Shown here: positions 16,504 to 24,713 of the stretch, piece by piece | How the letters are laid out: each line of letters begins with the position of its first letter | How positions within the stretch are numbered: the first letter of the stretch is position 1 | Notes under the pieces: model-generated | Seen by the model: the letters and a program-made list of their open reading frames with translations, nothing else | Database searches by the model: none | Told to the model about the DNA's origin: nothing | Source of the DNA: Actinomycetota bacterium | GTDB lineage: Bacteria; Actinomycetota; Acidimicrobiia; IMCC26256; PALSA-555 | Direction: 5' to 3' | DNA: 64,000 bases | NCBI GenBank assembly: GCA_016870355.1 | Contig: VGBR01000005.1 | Span: 62,001 to 126,000 of the forward strand | Made by a program: the position numbers and the translations under genes

Positions 16504-17651
16504 CCGAGTGACTCGTAGGTCGCAGTGACGAGCGGTTGCGACCGCGGGTCGGCCGCCATCGCCATCTTCATCTGGTTCATCGCGTAGCAGAAGGTCAATC
16601 CGCGGTCGGGGTCTGCGAACGCCGTCGAGCCGCCAGCACCGGAATGACCGAACGTGCGCGGGCCGACGCCGACCGGGAACGTCGGTCTGAGCATGAAGCC
16701 GAGCCCGATCGTGAGTGGCTGACCGATCACGCAATCGGGGCCATCGGAGAGCACCTCGCTGGCGCGCGCCACGGTCTCGTCGCTGAGCAGGCGAACTCCG
16801 TCGACGTCACCGATGCACGCGGCGTACATCCGTGCCAGTGATCGGGCATCGCCATGTCCGTTCGATGACGGCATCTCCGCGCCTCGCATGAGACGCGTGT
16901 TCCACATGTCGTTGTACGCGAACAACCCGGACGGGCCGCTCATCACCCGACCCATGAACGTCGACTGGTCCGCAAGCACCGAGTCCATGAGTGCTTGCGC
17001 GTCGGCGTCGAGCACTGCCGGGTACATGCGAGCGATCCGCGCGTCGAGCTCGGCGGGCGCGCCGATGTAGAAGTCGAGACCGAGCGGCGTCGCGATTGCA
17101 TCTGCGAAGTACCGGCCGGGGCTGACGCCGGTGATCCGGCGGATGATCTCGCCGACAATCCAACCGTACGCGCGGGTGTGGTAGCCGTGCGCCGTCCCCG
17201 GCTCCCACACGGGAGGCTGTGCGGCGATTGCCTCGACGACGGGATCCCACGCGGCCACGTCTTCGAGCGTGAGGTCACCCTGCACCTCGGCGAGGCCAGC
17301 ACGGTGCGAGAGGGCCCACTTCACCGGGATCGTCGCCTTACCCTTCGCCGCGAACTCCGGCCAGTACTCCGCGATCGGCGCTTCGGGATCGAGGCGGCCT
17401 TCCTCGATGAGCTTGTTCGCCATGACCGCCGTCGCACCCTTGGTGCAGGAGTAGAGGATGACGATCGTGTGCCGCGCCCACGGCCGCGGCGGATCGACCT
17501 CGGCCATGCCGCCCCAGATGTCGACGACCGGCGCACCGTCGAGATACACGCAGCAGGCGGCGCCAACCTCGTCGTGCTCGGCGAAGTTGTTCGCGAACGC
17601 GGCGGCAACCGTCTCAAAGCCGGGCGAGACGTCACCGTGAACCATCACCAT
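16500..17651 (-). CDS. Beta-lactamase-fold serine hydrolase/esterase
   Basis: A 383-residue class C beta-lactamase-like protein. The nucleophile motif is SCTKG (Ser-x-x-Lys, residue ~68), the tyrosine motif region is HTRAYGW, and the third motif is FGHSGAGG. The nucleophile pattern and the absence of a signal peptide point to a cytoplasmic esterase (EstB/LipE-like) rather than an antibiotic resistance enzyme. ATG 17651 has GGGAG seven bases upstream. It lies 51 bp downstream of ipdC in the same direction and may act on an ester or lactone intermediate. Confidence 0.87.
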   Translation of the reverse strand: MVMVHGDVSPGFETVAAAFANNFAEHDEVGAACCVYLDGAPVVDIWGGMAEVDPPRPWARHTIVILYSCTKGATAVMANKLIEEGRLDPEAPIAEYWPEFAAKGKATIPVKWALSHRAGLAEVQGDLTLEDVAAWDPVVEAIAAQPPVWEPGTAHGYHTRAYGWIVGEIIRRITGVSPGRYFADAIATPLGLDFYIGAPAELDARIARMYPAVLDADAQALMDSVLADQSTFMGRVMSGPSGLFAYNDMWNTRLMRGAEMPSSNGHGDARSLARMYAACIGDVDGVRLLSDETVARASEVLSDGPDCVIGQPLTIGLGFMLRPTFPVGVGPRTFGHSGAGGSTAFADPDRGLTFCYAMNQMKMAMAADPRSQPLVTATYESLG

Positions 17652-17702
17652 CGCGCTGCTCCCGCTCCGCTGCTTCCGCTGACGCTCCGCTCGCAGCGCA
17701 CG

Positions 17703-18761
17703 TCAGTTCCCAAGGCGATCGAGGGTCTCGTCGGCCTCGGCGATGATCCGCTCGATGAGCTCCGCGACCGTCGGTAGCTCGTCGATCACGCCGACGCCCA
17801 TCCCGGTGGGCAGGATCCCGGTCTCGAGATGGCCGTCGACCATCGACGCCTTCGTGAGCATCGGCGCGTTGGCCGCCATCATCATCTGCCCGTAGGTGAG
17901 GTCCTGACTGCGCTTCATCGCCACCCCCTCACGGAGCAGGTCGCGCAACGAAGTACCGGTGAGCTTGCGGAACCGCAGCGCGTTGATGGCCGCGCGCGGG
18001 AATGCGAGGAGCCGTCCCGCGCCCTCGAGCCGGTCGATGACCTTGGTACGGATGACGCGCAGCGGCGCGCCGTCGATCGACTTCGTCACCACCGTGCCGG
18101 TCACAGGTGTGTCGAGGTACACCGACTTCACGTCGTCGGGAACCCGACTCTCCTGCGTGAGCAGGAATCGAGTGCCCATCGCGATGCCGGCTGCGCCGTA
18201 CGCGAGCGCGGCGACGAGCCCACGCCCGTCGAAGAAGCCGCCGGCCGCGACGACCGGGATGTCGACGGTGTCGACGACCTCGGGCAGCAGGAGAGTTGTC
18301 GGCACGACACCGGTGTGACCGCCACCTTCGGCTCCTTGAGCGATCACCGCGTCGACGCCGAGCGCGGCGACCTTCTCCGCGTGCCGGCGTGCACCGATTG
18401 TGGGGATCACGACCAAGCCCGCGTCCTTCAGCTTCTTGACGACGGTCCCTGCAGGCGGGCTCGCGAAGCTCGCGACGCGGACACCTCGGTTGATGAGGAT
18501 GTCGCATCGGTCTTCGAGGTCGGGGGCGTCGGCGCGGAGGTTCACGCCGAAGGGCTTGTCGGTGCGCTCCTTGATCTCGTTGACGGCGGGCTCGAGCTGT
18601 TCGAACGTCAGCGTGGCGCCGGCGAGGATCCCCATCCCGCCGGCGTTGCTGGTCGCTTGCACCAGACGCGGACCCGCAACCCATCCCATCCCGGTCTGCA
18701 CGATCGGGTGCTCGACACCGAAGAGATCACACAGCGGTGTGTGAAGCGCGGTGTGCGTCAT
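17703..18761 (-). CDS. ipdC: Flavin-dependent reductase, IpdC-like
   Basis: A 352-residue nitronate-monooxygenase-fold flavoprotein: PIVQTGMGWVAGPRLV at the N-terminus, AQGAEGGGHTG (flavin phosphate contact), and VVAAGGFFDGRGLVAALAYGA. In steroid degraders the IpdC enzyme of this family reduces a C/D-ring CoA intermediate (5-hydroxy-methylhexahydroindanone-CoA series). The assignment rests on fold plus position: its ATG overlaps the stop of ipdB by four bases. It was not tested against other nitronate-monooxygenase homologues. Confidence 0.82.
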   Translation of the reverse strand: MTHTALHTPLCDLFGVEHPIVQTGMGWVAGPRLVQATSNAGGMGILAGATLTFEQLEPAVNEIKERTDKPFGVNLRADAPDLEDRCDILINRGVRVASFASPPAGTVVKKLKDAGLVVIPTIGARRHAEKVAALGVDAVIAQGAEGGGHTGVVPTTLLLPEVVDTVDIPVVAAGGFFDGRGLVAALAYGAAGIAMGTRFLLTQESRVPDDVKSVYLDTPVTGTVVTKSIDGAPLRVIRTKVIDRLEGAGRLLAFPRAAINALRFRKLTGTSLRDLLREGVAMKRSQDLTYGQMMMAANAPMLTKASMVDGHLETGILPTGMGVGVIDELPTVAELIERIIAEADETLDRLGN

Positions 18762-19522
18762 CCCCCCACCTCGGCGTCACGGAGGCCGTTGGGGTCGAGC
18801 ACCTCCCGCACGAGACGGAGGTCCTCGTCGGTCGGCGCGCGGGTTTCGGGCACGTCAGCCGGCACGACCAAGGGGAATCCGGTGGCATCTTGCACGGCGT
18901 CGACCGTCACCCCCGGGTGCAGCGAACGGATGCGCATGGAGTGGTCGGGGGTTTCGAAGTCGAGCACCGCGAGGTTGGTGACGACGTGACGGACGGCATG
19001 GAACTGCGTGGCTGCCACACCGGCCGCGGCCGCGCGGTCGTAGCCGACACCCGACACGCAGTCGACGGCTGGGACGAAGACTCGAGTGGAGTGCTGCCCG
19101 ACCCAGAAGCTCGTCGGATGGTTCACGGTGTTCCCGGGTGCACCCCGCACTCCGAGCAGCTGTGCCTTGGGCTTCGACCACGGTCCGATGCACGCGATGT
19201 TCTGGTTGCCGAACTGGTCGATCTGTGTCGCACCCATCATCACGTGGCGCTTCCCCGACCACACGACGTCGAACATCTTCCCGAACGGCATCCATGCCTC
19301 GACGACCTTGGAGGCATCGGCGGGCGCGTCGGACGGCAGCGGCGCGCCGAGCTGGAACGCGTCGCCGTCCGTGTAGACGAGGTCGGGTTCGAAGGTGAGT
19401 GCGGCGAGGCGTGACCCGAGCGTCGGGATGACACCGATCGGACTCGCGAGTACCTCGCCGTCACCGCGCCACGACTCCGCGCACGCAACCACACAGATCT
19501 CGGCCAGCGTCGCGTCGCTCAT
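18758..19522 (-). CDS. ipdB: CoA-transferase-fold subunit IpdB
   Basis: A 254-residue beta subunit of the IpdAB ring-opening hydrolase, close to the length of the mycobacterial protein. It begins MSDATLAEICVVACAESWRG and keeps KRHVMMGATQIDQFGNQNI and the FVTNLAVLDF-type region (HVVTNLAVLDFE). IpdAB opens the last steroid carbon ring by a retro-Claisen-like hydrolysis of a cyclic beta-keto acyl-CoA. ATG 19522 lies 49 bp after ipdA; GGAG stands about 12 bases upstream. The open frame extends further upstream but only through the ipdA tail region. Confidence 0.88.
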   Translation of the reverse strand: MSDATLAEICVVACAESWRGDGEVLASPIGVIPTLGSRLAALTFEPDLVYTDGDAFQLGAPLPSDAPADASKVVEAWMPFGKMFDVVWSGKRHVMMGATQIDQFGNQNIACIGPWSKPKAQLLGVRGAPGNTVNHPTSFWVGQHSTRVFVPAVDCVSGVGYDRAAAAGVAATQFHAVRHVVTNLAVLDFETPDHSMRIRSLHPGVTVDAVQDATGFPLVVPADVPETRAPTDEDLRLVREVLDPNGLRDAEVGG

Positions 19523-19571
19523 GACCGTTTGCTCCGCTCCCACTTCGCTACTTCCGCTCGCTCCGCTCGCT

Positions 19572-20438
19572 TCATCCGCTTCGTTCACTCCGCAGCGATG
19601 ACTCAGCAAACCTCCGGTAGTCGGCCTCGGGCACGTCGATCCACTTCGCGCGGAACGCGTTCCACGCGTCTTCGTCTTTGGCCGTCGCGGCGTACTCACG
19701 CTGCAGCGCTTCGTCGCGCCCGTAGTCCGGCACGCAGTGTGTGAAGTGCGCACCGAATGGCGCCTCGATCACGCCATCGGTCCACAGGCGGCTGATCCTG
19801 ATCGTCTCGGCCGAGCCATTGCGCGCGAACCCGTCGGGATCGACGACCTCCTCGCACGACACGAACGTCCGCTCGGCCGCCATCGCGAACAAGTCGTCAA
19901 AGTACCAGTCAGGACCGAGGTACTGAGCATTGCCCCGCTCGTCGGCCCGGTTCGCGTGCAAGAGCGCGACATCCAGCGGCAGCGCGGGCATCGCGACGAG
20001 CTCCTGGCCGTCGTACGGAGAGGTGACCGTCTTGATGTCGGGATTGATCTCCATGATCGCCGAGCCCAACCCTGCGCGACACGGGAGGAATGACACGCGC
20101 CACGCTGCGGCGCGCAACCCCAGCTGGAGCATCCCCTCGTCGAGCTCCATCGCCTCGATCGTGCCGTTCTGGCGCGCGTTGCGGAAGTGAGGTTCGAGCG
20201 GGATCGTGTCGAGGGACACGAAGCCGTAGACCGCTTTGCGTACCTTGCCCGCGGCACAGAGCATCCCGACGTCGGGTCCGCCGTAGCTGACGACCGTGAG
20301 GTCTTTCAGTGACGACCGCAGGATGGCGCGCACGACCGACATCGGCTTGCGACGCGATCCCCAGCCGCCGATGCCGATCGTCATCCCGTCACGCAGTTCG
20401 GCGACGACGTCTTCTTCGGTCAAGCGCTTGTCGGCCAT
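19572..20438 (-). CDS. ipdA: CoA-transferase-fold subunit IpdA
   Basis: A 288-residue alpha subunit. The N-terminus (LRDGMTIGIGGWGSRRKPM) and the stretch VVSYGGPDVGMLCAAGKV are nearly the same as I recall for mycobacterial IpdA. The ELDEGML segment carries Glu101, which by recalled alignment matches the catalytic glutamate of RHA1 IpdA. The start ATG 20438 follows a TAGGGT -10 box by ten bases. The last dozen codons (SSLRSERSG) are built from a GAGCGGAGCGAG-type repeat. It is divergent from the LLM gene at 20500. Confidence 0.92.
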   Translation of the reverse strand: MADKRLTEEDVVAELRDGMTIGIGGWGSRRKPMSVVRAILRSSLKDLTVVSYGGPDVGMLCAAGKVRKAVYGFVSLDTIPLEPHFRNARQNGTIEAMELDEGMLQLGLRAAAWRVSFLPCRAGLGSAIMEINPDIKTVTSPYDGQELVAMPALPLDVALLHANRADERGNAQYLGPDWYFDDLFAMAAERTFVSCEEVVDPDGFARNGSAETIRISRLWTDGVIEAPFGAHFTHCVPDYGRDEALQREYAATAKDEDAWNAFRAKWIDVPEADYRRFAESSLRSERSG

Positions 20439-20448
20439 GCGGTGCGGC

Positions 20449-20491
20449 ACCCTACCGGAGCCGCCCCACGATTGGTGTTGCCCGGTAGCGT
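20449..20491. promoter_or_regulatory. Mirror-image promoters of ipdA and the LLM gene
   Basis: The minus strand has CCGGTAGGGT and the plus strand CCGGTAGCGT, giving TAGGGT (20454-20449) and TAGCGT (20486-20491) -10 boxes. These end ten and eight bases before ATG 20438 and ATG 20500. The CTACCGG/CCGGTAG arms form an inverted repeat around a 22-bp centre, a good place for a regulator to control both directions. Confidence 0.5.
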
Positions 20492-20499
20492 GCGACGTC

Positions 20500-21366
20500 A
20501 TGCGATTCGCGGTGATGCCACCAGCGCACGAACGCTTCCTCTCGACGCCCGATCTGATCGGCGAGTACGCGCGGACGGCTGAAGAAGAAGGATTCGAATC
20601 GATCTGGGTGTTCGAGCACGCGGTGATCCCGGCCGGCTACGACTCGAAGTACCCGTACAACGCGGAAGGTCGGATCGGCATCGAGGACGACGACATGCCT
20701 GAACCGTTGACCCTGCTTGCCTTCCTCGCCGGGGTCACGGAGCGGTTGCGACTCGGGACCGGCGTGCTGATCCTTCCTCAGCGTAGCCCGGTGATCTGCG
20801 CCAAGGAGTGCGCGACGGTCGATGCGCTGTCGGGCGGACGCCTCGAGCTCGGCATCGGCGTTGGCTGGCTGCGAGAGGAGGCGGAAGCCGTCGGCACGAA
20901 GTTCGAGGACCGGGGCAAGCGCACCGACGAGTCCATCGACGTGATGCGCGCGCTGTGGCGCGAGTCCGAAGCCACATTCCACGGCGAGTTCACGCACTTC
21001 GATCGCGCGAAGAGCTATCCGAAGCCCGCACAGGCGGGCGGGCCACCGATCCACGTCGGCGGTCACAGCTCGGCGGCCGCGAGACGCGCAGGTCGCGTCG
21101 GTGACGGCTGGTTCCCGATCGGTCTCGACGACGCCAACTTCGAGGCGCGACACGAGGAGATGCGGGCGGCTGCACAGGAGGCCGACCGCGATCCCGATTC
21201 GATCGAGATCACCTACAACCGCGGCAACAAGCTCGACACCGTGAAGCGCTACGCGGACCTCGGAGTCTCCCGATGGATCGTCGCGGCCTGGGGAACCGAC
21301 CTCGAGTCGAGCAAGCGCATCCTCGGCGAGCTGTCCAAGAAGCTCGTTGCGCCCCTCAGCGAGTAA
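20500..21366 (+). CDS. LLM-class F420-dependent oxidoreductase (Rv3520c-like context)
   Basis: A 288-residue luciferase-like enzyme: WVFEHAVIPAGYDSKYPYN, RLGTGVLILPQRSPVICAKE, GRLELGIGVGWLREE and SYPKPAQAGGPPIHVGG. The last is the F420-dependent branch signature. It lies next to an Ltp thiolase and a DUF35 gene. This parallels the mycobacterial Rv3520c-Rv3523 group near cyp142, so a steroid substrate is plausible. Its 3' end overlaps the convergent ltp gene by 11 bp. Confidence 0.88.
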   Translation: MRFAVMPPAHERFLSTPDLIGEYARTAEEEGFESIWVFEHAVIPAGYDSKYPYNAEGRIGIEDDDMPEPLTLLAFLAGVTERLRLGTGVLILPQRSPVICAKECATVDALSGGRLELGIGVGWLREEAEAVGTKFEDRGKRTDESIDVMRALWRESEATFHGEFTHFDRAKSYPKPAQAGGPPIHVGGHSSAAARRAGRVGDGWFPIGLDDANFEARHEEMRAAAQEADRDPDSIEITYNRGNKLDTVKRYADLGVSRWIVAAWGTDLESSKRILGELSKKLVAPLSE

Positions 21367-22546
21367 CGATGACGCTGGAGCCGTGGCCGAACAAGCCCTG
21401 GTTGATCGTGAGCCCGGTGGTCGCGCCCTCGACCTGGCGCTCCCCCGCCTCGCCGCGCAGCTGGGTGACGAGCTCGCACACCTGGGCGATGGCCTGCGCG
21501 GGGATCGCTTCGCCGAAGCACGCGAGTCCGCCGCTCGGATTCACCGGGATGCGTCCGCCGAGCGTCGTCGCGCCCGAGTGCAGGAGCGACTCAGCCTCAC
21601 CGGGCGCGCACAGACCGATGTTCTCGTACCAGTCGAGCTCGAGCGCGGTCGACAGGTCGTACACCTCGGCGCAGCTGAGGTCATCGGGTCCGATCCCTGC
21701 TTCCTCGTAGGCGGCGTGCGCGATCGAGTCTCGGAACGATCGCTCGGGCAGCGCTGCACCGACCGCCGAGTCGGTCGCGATGTCGGGCATGTCAAGGTAG
21801 GTGTTCGGGTACGTGGGCGTGACCGTCGATACCGCTGCGATCCGCACGTGGCGCGCCGTGTCCTGGTGACGGGCCGCGAACTCTGCGCTCGCGATGACGA
21901 GCGCCGCCGCGCCGTCGCTGGTCGCGCAGATGTCGACCAGCCGCAATGGATCGGCGACGACGGGTGATTCGGCGATCTCGTCTTCGGTGAACTCCTTGCG
22001 GTAGCGAGCGTTCGCGTTGTGCAGGCCGTGGCGGCTGTTCTTCACCTTCACGGCAGCGAAGTCCTTTGCGGTGGCGCCGTAGAGCTCCATCCGTCGCCGC
22101 GCGTACAACCCGAAGTACGTGGGGTTCGTCGCACCGAGGACGTGGAAGCGCAGCCAGTCAGGGTCCTGGGGTCGATCCCCTGGCAGCGGACCGAAGAAGC
22201 CCTGCGGCGCGGTGTCGGCGCCGACCACGATCGCGACGTCGGCCTGCCCGGACTGGATGCGGGCCCGCGCGGCGTCGATCGCCACCGCGCCCGACGCGCA
22301 CGCGGCGTACGACGACGACACGGGGATCCCCCGCCACCCGAGTGCCTGCGCAAAGGTCGCGCCCGACACGTAGCCCGGGTAGCCGTTGCGCATCGTGTTG
22401 CCCGCGGCGAGGTACTGCACGTCGCCCCACTCGAGCCCCGCATCGGCGAGCGCTGCCCGCGCGGCCACGGCGCCGTACTCCACGAAGCTGCGACCCCACT
22501 TGCCCCACGGGTGCATGCCCGCGCCAAGGACGACGACATCACCCAT
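21356..22546 (-). CDS. Ltp-type thiolase-fold enzyme (steroid side-chain aldolase/thiolase)
   Basis: A 396-residue lipid-transfer-protein-type thiolase: GMHPWGKWGRSFVEYG, the nucleophile Cys83 in SSSYAACASGAV, and the C-terminal NPSGGLACFGEAIPAQ and TINQGLFGHGSS. Ltp2-type members, together with DUF35 proteins, act as retro-aldolases on steroid CoA thioesters; Ltp3 and Ltp4 are close relatives, and this one resembles Ltp3 most by recalled N-terminus and length. Its ATG lies inside the end of the DUF35 gene (eight-base overlap), fitting a physical complex. Confidence 0.87.
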   Translation of the reverse strand: MGDVVVLGAGMHPWGKWGRSFVEYGAVAARAALADAGLEWGDVQYLAAGNTMRNGYPGYVSGATFAQALGWRGIPVSSSYAACASGAVAIDAARARIQSGQADVAIVVGADTAPQGFFGPLPGDRPQDPDWLRFHVLGATNPTYFGLYARRRMELYGATAKDFAAVKVKNSRHGLHNANARYRKEFTEDEIAESPVVADPLRLVDICATSDGAAALVIASAEFAARHQDTARHVRIAAVSTVTPTYPNTYLDMPDIATDSAVGAALPERSFRDSIAHAAYEEAGIGPDDLSCAEVYDLSTALELDWYENIGLCAPGEAESLLHSGATTLGGRIPVNPSGGLACFGEAIPAQAIAQVCELVTQLRGEAGERQVEGATTGLTINQGLFGHGSSVIVTR

Positions 22547-22976
22547 TGCTGACGCTCCACTTCCAGACCGTGCGCACTTCGTCGTCGGTCTCGTAAAGCG
22601 GCTCGACGACGAGCTGCATCTCTGCACCAAGCGCTAGGGCCCCGATGTCGGTGCCGCGTGCAACCTGGCCGAGCACCACCATCTTCTCGTCGGCGAGCTC
22701 GACGGCCGCGACCGCATACGGCTCGAACGGTTCACGCGCGGGATACGGCGCGGGGGGTGCGTAACGGTTGTCGGTGAACGACCAGAGTGTGCCCCGGTCC
22801 GAGAGCTCGACGTCTTCGAGCTCGGTCCCATCGCACGCGGAGTTGGCGCAGAACGACCACTGCTTCGGGAAGAAGAACCCGCCACACGCAGGGCACTTCC
22901 CACCGAGCAGTCGGCCCGTGCCCTCCGCGTCCTCACGGAACATGCCCTCGACGACGGGCACGCGCGGCTTGCTCAC
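22539..22976 (-). CDS. DUF35 Zn-ribbon/OB-fold partner of the Ltp enzyme
   Basis: A 145-residue protein with an N-terminal rubredoxin-like zinc ribbon (CPACGG...CANSAC, residues ~28-49) and an OB-fold domain (RGTLWSFTDNRYAPPAPYP, then VVLGQVARG). In steroid catabolism the DUF35 domain of ChsH2 binds and enables the Ltp2 aldolase. Here it is a free-standing protein. Its start overlaps the echA20 stop (ATGA) and its stop overlaps the ltp start. Complex formation with Ltp is inferred from this context. Confidence 0.9.
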   Translation of the reverse strand: MSKPRVPVVEGMFREDAEGTGRLLGGKCPACGGFFFPKQWSFCANSACDGTELEDVELSDRGTLWSFTDNRYAPPAPYPAREPFEPYAVAAVELADEKMVVLGQVARGTDIGALALGAEMQLVVEPLYETDDEVRTVWKWSVSNG

Positions 22977-23809
22977 TTCAGCTCCTCCTCCTCGGGTCGC
23001 TCCGCTCCGCCGTCCCGGTCTCCGACCACGGCTCCGCTCAGCTCCTCATTGGACCGCAGGTCGGCGTCGCGCTTGTCGACGAACGCCTGCCGCAGCTCGT
23101 CGGAGTCGCCCCAGAGCTGGAGCTCGTAGGTGAAGCCTTGCTCGAAGCGGTACGCGCGCTTCACGTCGACCGGCTCGATGACGTTGAGTGACTCCTTGGC
23201 CCGACGGATCACGAGTGGGCTCTTCGCGGCGATCGTCTGAGCAATCTCGCGGGCGGCATCCATCAGCTCGGCACGCGGGACGACCCGCTCAACCGTTCCG
23301 TACGAGAGCAGCTCCGCGGCCGAGACCATCTGCCCGGCGAAGAACATCATCCGCAGCTTGTGCTGGGGCACGAACCGCGCCAGGTGCGTCCCCACTCCCA
23401 GCGCGCCGCGGTCGACCTCGGGCACGCCGAACTGGGCGTCGTCAGCAGCTACCACGATGTCGGCGTTGCCGGCGATCGACACGCCGCTGCCGAGGCAATA
23501 ACCGTGGACGGCCGCGATGACGGGCACCTCGCAGTCGTAGATCGCGGCGAACGTGTCCCAACAGCCCTTGCTGACCTCGAGCAACGACTTCTTCGTGCTG
23601 TCGGCAGCCAGCTCCTTGATGTCGACGCCGACCTGGAACCCGCGCAGCTTGGGGTTCGCGCCGATGATCATCACGTGAACGTCGGGATCGCTTCCGAGCT
23701 TGCGGATCGTCGTCGCGAGCTCCCGGAAGCCGGCGACGGGGAGCGCGTTCACCGGCGGGTTGTCGATGATCACCTCGGCGATGTGGTCGCGCACGGACGA
23801 CTGGATCAC
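22973..23809 (-). CDS. echA20: Enoyl-CoA hydratase/isomerase-fold ring hydrolase EchA20
   Basis: A 278-residue crotonase-fold enzyme. PPVNALPVAGF, FQVGVDIKEL, CEVPVIAAVHGYCLGSG, DAQFGVPEVDRGALGVGTHL and RFEQGFTYEL match mycobacterial EchA20, which hydrolyses the D ring of the HIP-derived CoA ester. GTG 23809 is chosen over GTG 23830 because a TACGCT -10 box ends seven bases before it and the length to PPVNA fits the homologue. The last ~25 residues (SGAVVGDRDGGAERPEEEEL) are extra and are encoded by a dispersed GC-rich repeat. Confidence 0.9.
   Translation of the reverse strand: MIQSSVRDHIAEVIIDNPPVNALPVAGFRELATTIRKLGSDPDVHVMIIGANPKLRGFQVGVDIKELAADSTKKSLLEVSKGCWDTFAAIYDCEVPVIAAVHGYCLGSGVSIAGNADIVVAADDAQFGVPEVDRGALGVGTHLARFVPQHKLRMMFFAGQMVSAAELLSYGTVERVVPRAELMDAAREIAQTIAAKSPLVIRRAKESLNVIEPVDVKRAYRFEQGFTYELQLWGDSDELRQAFVDKRDADLRSNEELSGAVVGDRDGGAERPEEEELK
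22978..23045. repeat. Dispersed GC-rich repeat, copy at echA20 3' end
   Basis: GCTCCTCCTCCTCGGGTCGC followed by TCCGCTCCGCCGTCCCGGTC and GGCTCCGCT. The copy at 48057-48130 shares the same order of blocks. Here it is translated as the acidic tail of EchA20. Confidence 0.6.
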
Positions 23810-23816
23810 GGCGCGG

Positions 23817-23845
23817 AGCGTACCTGACACCTCATCAGATATGTT
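23817..23845. promoter_or_regulatory. Divergent short-leader promoters of echA20 and the SDR
   Basis: TACGCT on the minus strand (23822-23817) ends seven bases before GTG 23809. TATGTT on the plus strand (23840-23845) ends eight bases before ATG 23854. No KstR or KstR2-type palindrome is evident in this 44-bp spacer. Confidence 0.5.
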
Positions 23846-23853
23846 CGGTGCCG

Positions 23854-24636
23854 ATGGCGACCGAGAACCCGCTCGACTTCGCTGACAAGGTGGTGATCGT
23901 CACGGGTGGTTGTCGCGGTATCGGTCGCGGCATCGCCGAGCGGTTCCTCGGTGCCGGTGCCGACGTCGTCGTCTGCTGTCGCAACGAGCCCGAGTCGCTC
24001 CCGTCGGCGGAAGGCCGCGATGCCGTGTTCGTCGCCGCCGATGTGCGCGAACCCGACCAGATCGACACCGTGATCGCGGCAACGACCGAGCGCTTCGGTC
24101 GCATCGACATCCTCGTCAACAACGCTGGCGGCTCACCGCCTGCCGACACGGCGACCGCATCTCTGAAGTTCTCGACCGCCATCGTGAACCTCAACCTCAT
24201 GGCGCCGATGGTGTTCTCCCAGCGGGCCAACGCCGTCATGCAGGACCAACCCGAAGGCGGCGTCATCCTCAACATCGGGAGCGTGAGCGGCCTTCGCGCG
24301 AACCCGGAGAGTGCGGCGTACGGGATCGCGAAAGCCGGGCTGCTCAACCTGACCGAGACGATGGGCGTGTCGTTCGCGCCCAAGGTGCGCGTCGTCTGTG
24401 TGACGGCGGGACCAATCGTGACCGAGCAAGCGCACTTCTACTACGGCGACGAGGAAGGAATCGCTGCGGTAGGCAAGACAATCGCTCTCGGGCGCATGGC
24501 GGAGCCGGCCGACGTTGCGGACGTGTGCCTCTTCGCGGCGTCGTCGCTCGCGCGGTACATCACAGGCACGCAGATCCTCGTGCACGGCGGCGGGGAGAAG
24601 CCGGCGTACATCGACGCTGCGAACCCAGAGCGGTAG
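23854..24636 (+). CDS. SDR family oxidoreductase (steroid cluster)
   Basis: A 260-residue dehydrogenase with TGGCRGIGRGIA, NNAGGSPP, a Ser in GSVSG, the catalytic AAYGIAKAGLLNLTE, and C-terminal ARYITGTQILVHGGGEKP. Length and C-terminus resemble mycobacterial Rv3549c, also next to echA20. It would oxidise or reduce a hydroxyl/keto group on a CoA thioester. GTG 23848 is an alternative start. It is followed by a repeat, with no downstream partner in the same direction. Confidence 0.87.
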   Translation: MATENPLDFADKVVIVTGGCRGIGRGIAERFLGAGADVVVCCRNEPESLPSAEGRDAVFVAADVREPDQIDTVIAATTERFGRIDILVNNAGGSPPADTATASLKFSTAIVNLNLMAPMVFSQRANAVMQDQPEGGVILNIGSVSGLRANPESAAYGIAKAGLLNLTETMGVSFAPKVRVVCVTAGPIVTEQAHFYYGDEEGIAAVGKTIALGRMAEPADVADVCLFAASSLARYITGTQILVHGGGEKPAYIDAANPER

Positions 24637-24640
24637 TAGC

Positions 24641-24711
24641 CGAGCGGCGGCTTTGCCGACCGTTCGCCGGCAGGAGACCGAGCCTGCGGAGTCGACCCAG
24701 GAAGCTGGCAG
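24641..24711. repeat. Dispersed GC-rich repeat after the SDR stop
   Basis: Contains the exact 19-mer GCGGCGGCTTTGCCGACCG at 24644-24662, also found at 30506-30524 and, inverted, twice at 48194-48275. It then has GAGACCGAGCCTGCGGAGTC, repeated with one change at the window's right end. Confidence 0.75.
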
Positions 24712-24713
24712 AA

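Noticed and set aside
16500-17651. Beta-lactamase resistance gene
   Set aside because: No signal peptide, motifs of the esterase branch, and catabolic neighbours make antibiotic resistance unlikely.
21366-22546. Plus-strand frames opposite the Ltp gene
   Set aside because: They are antisense shadows of a gene with a full set of thiolase motifs.
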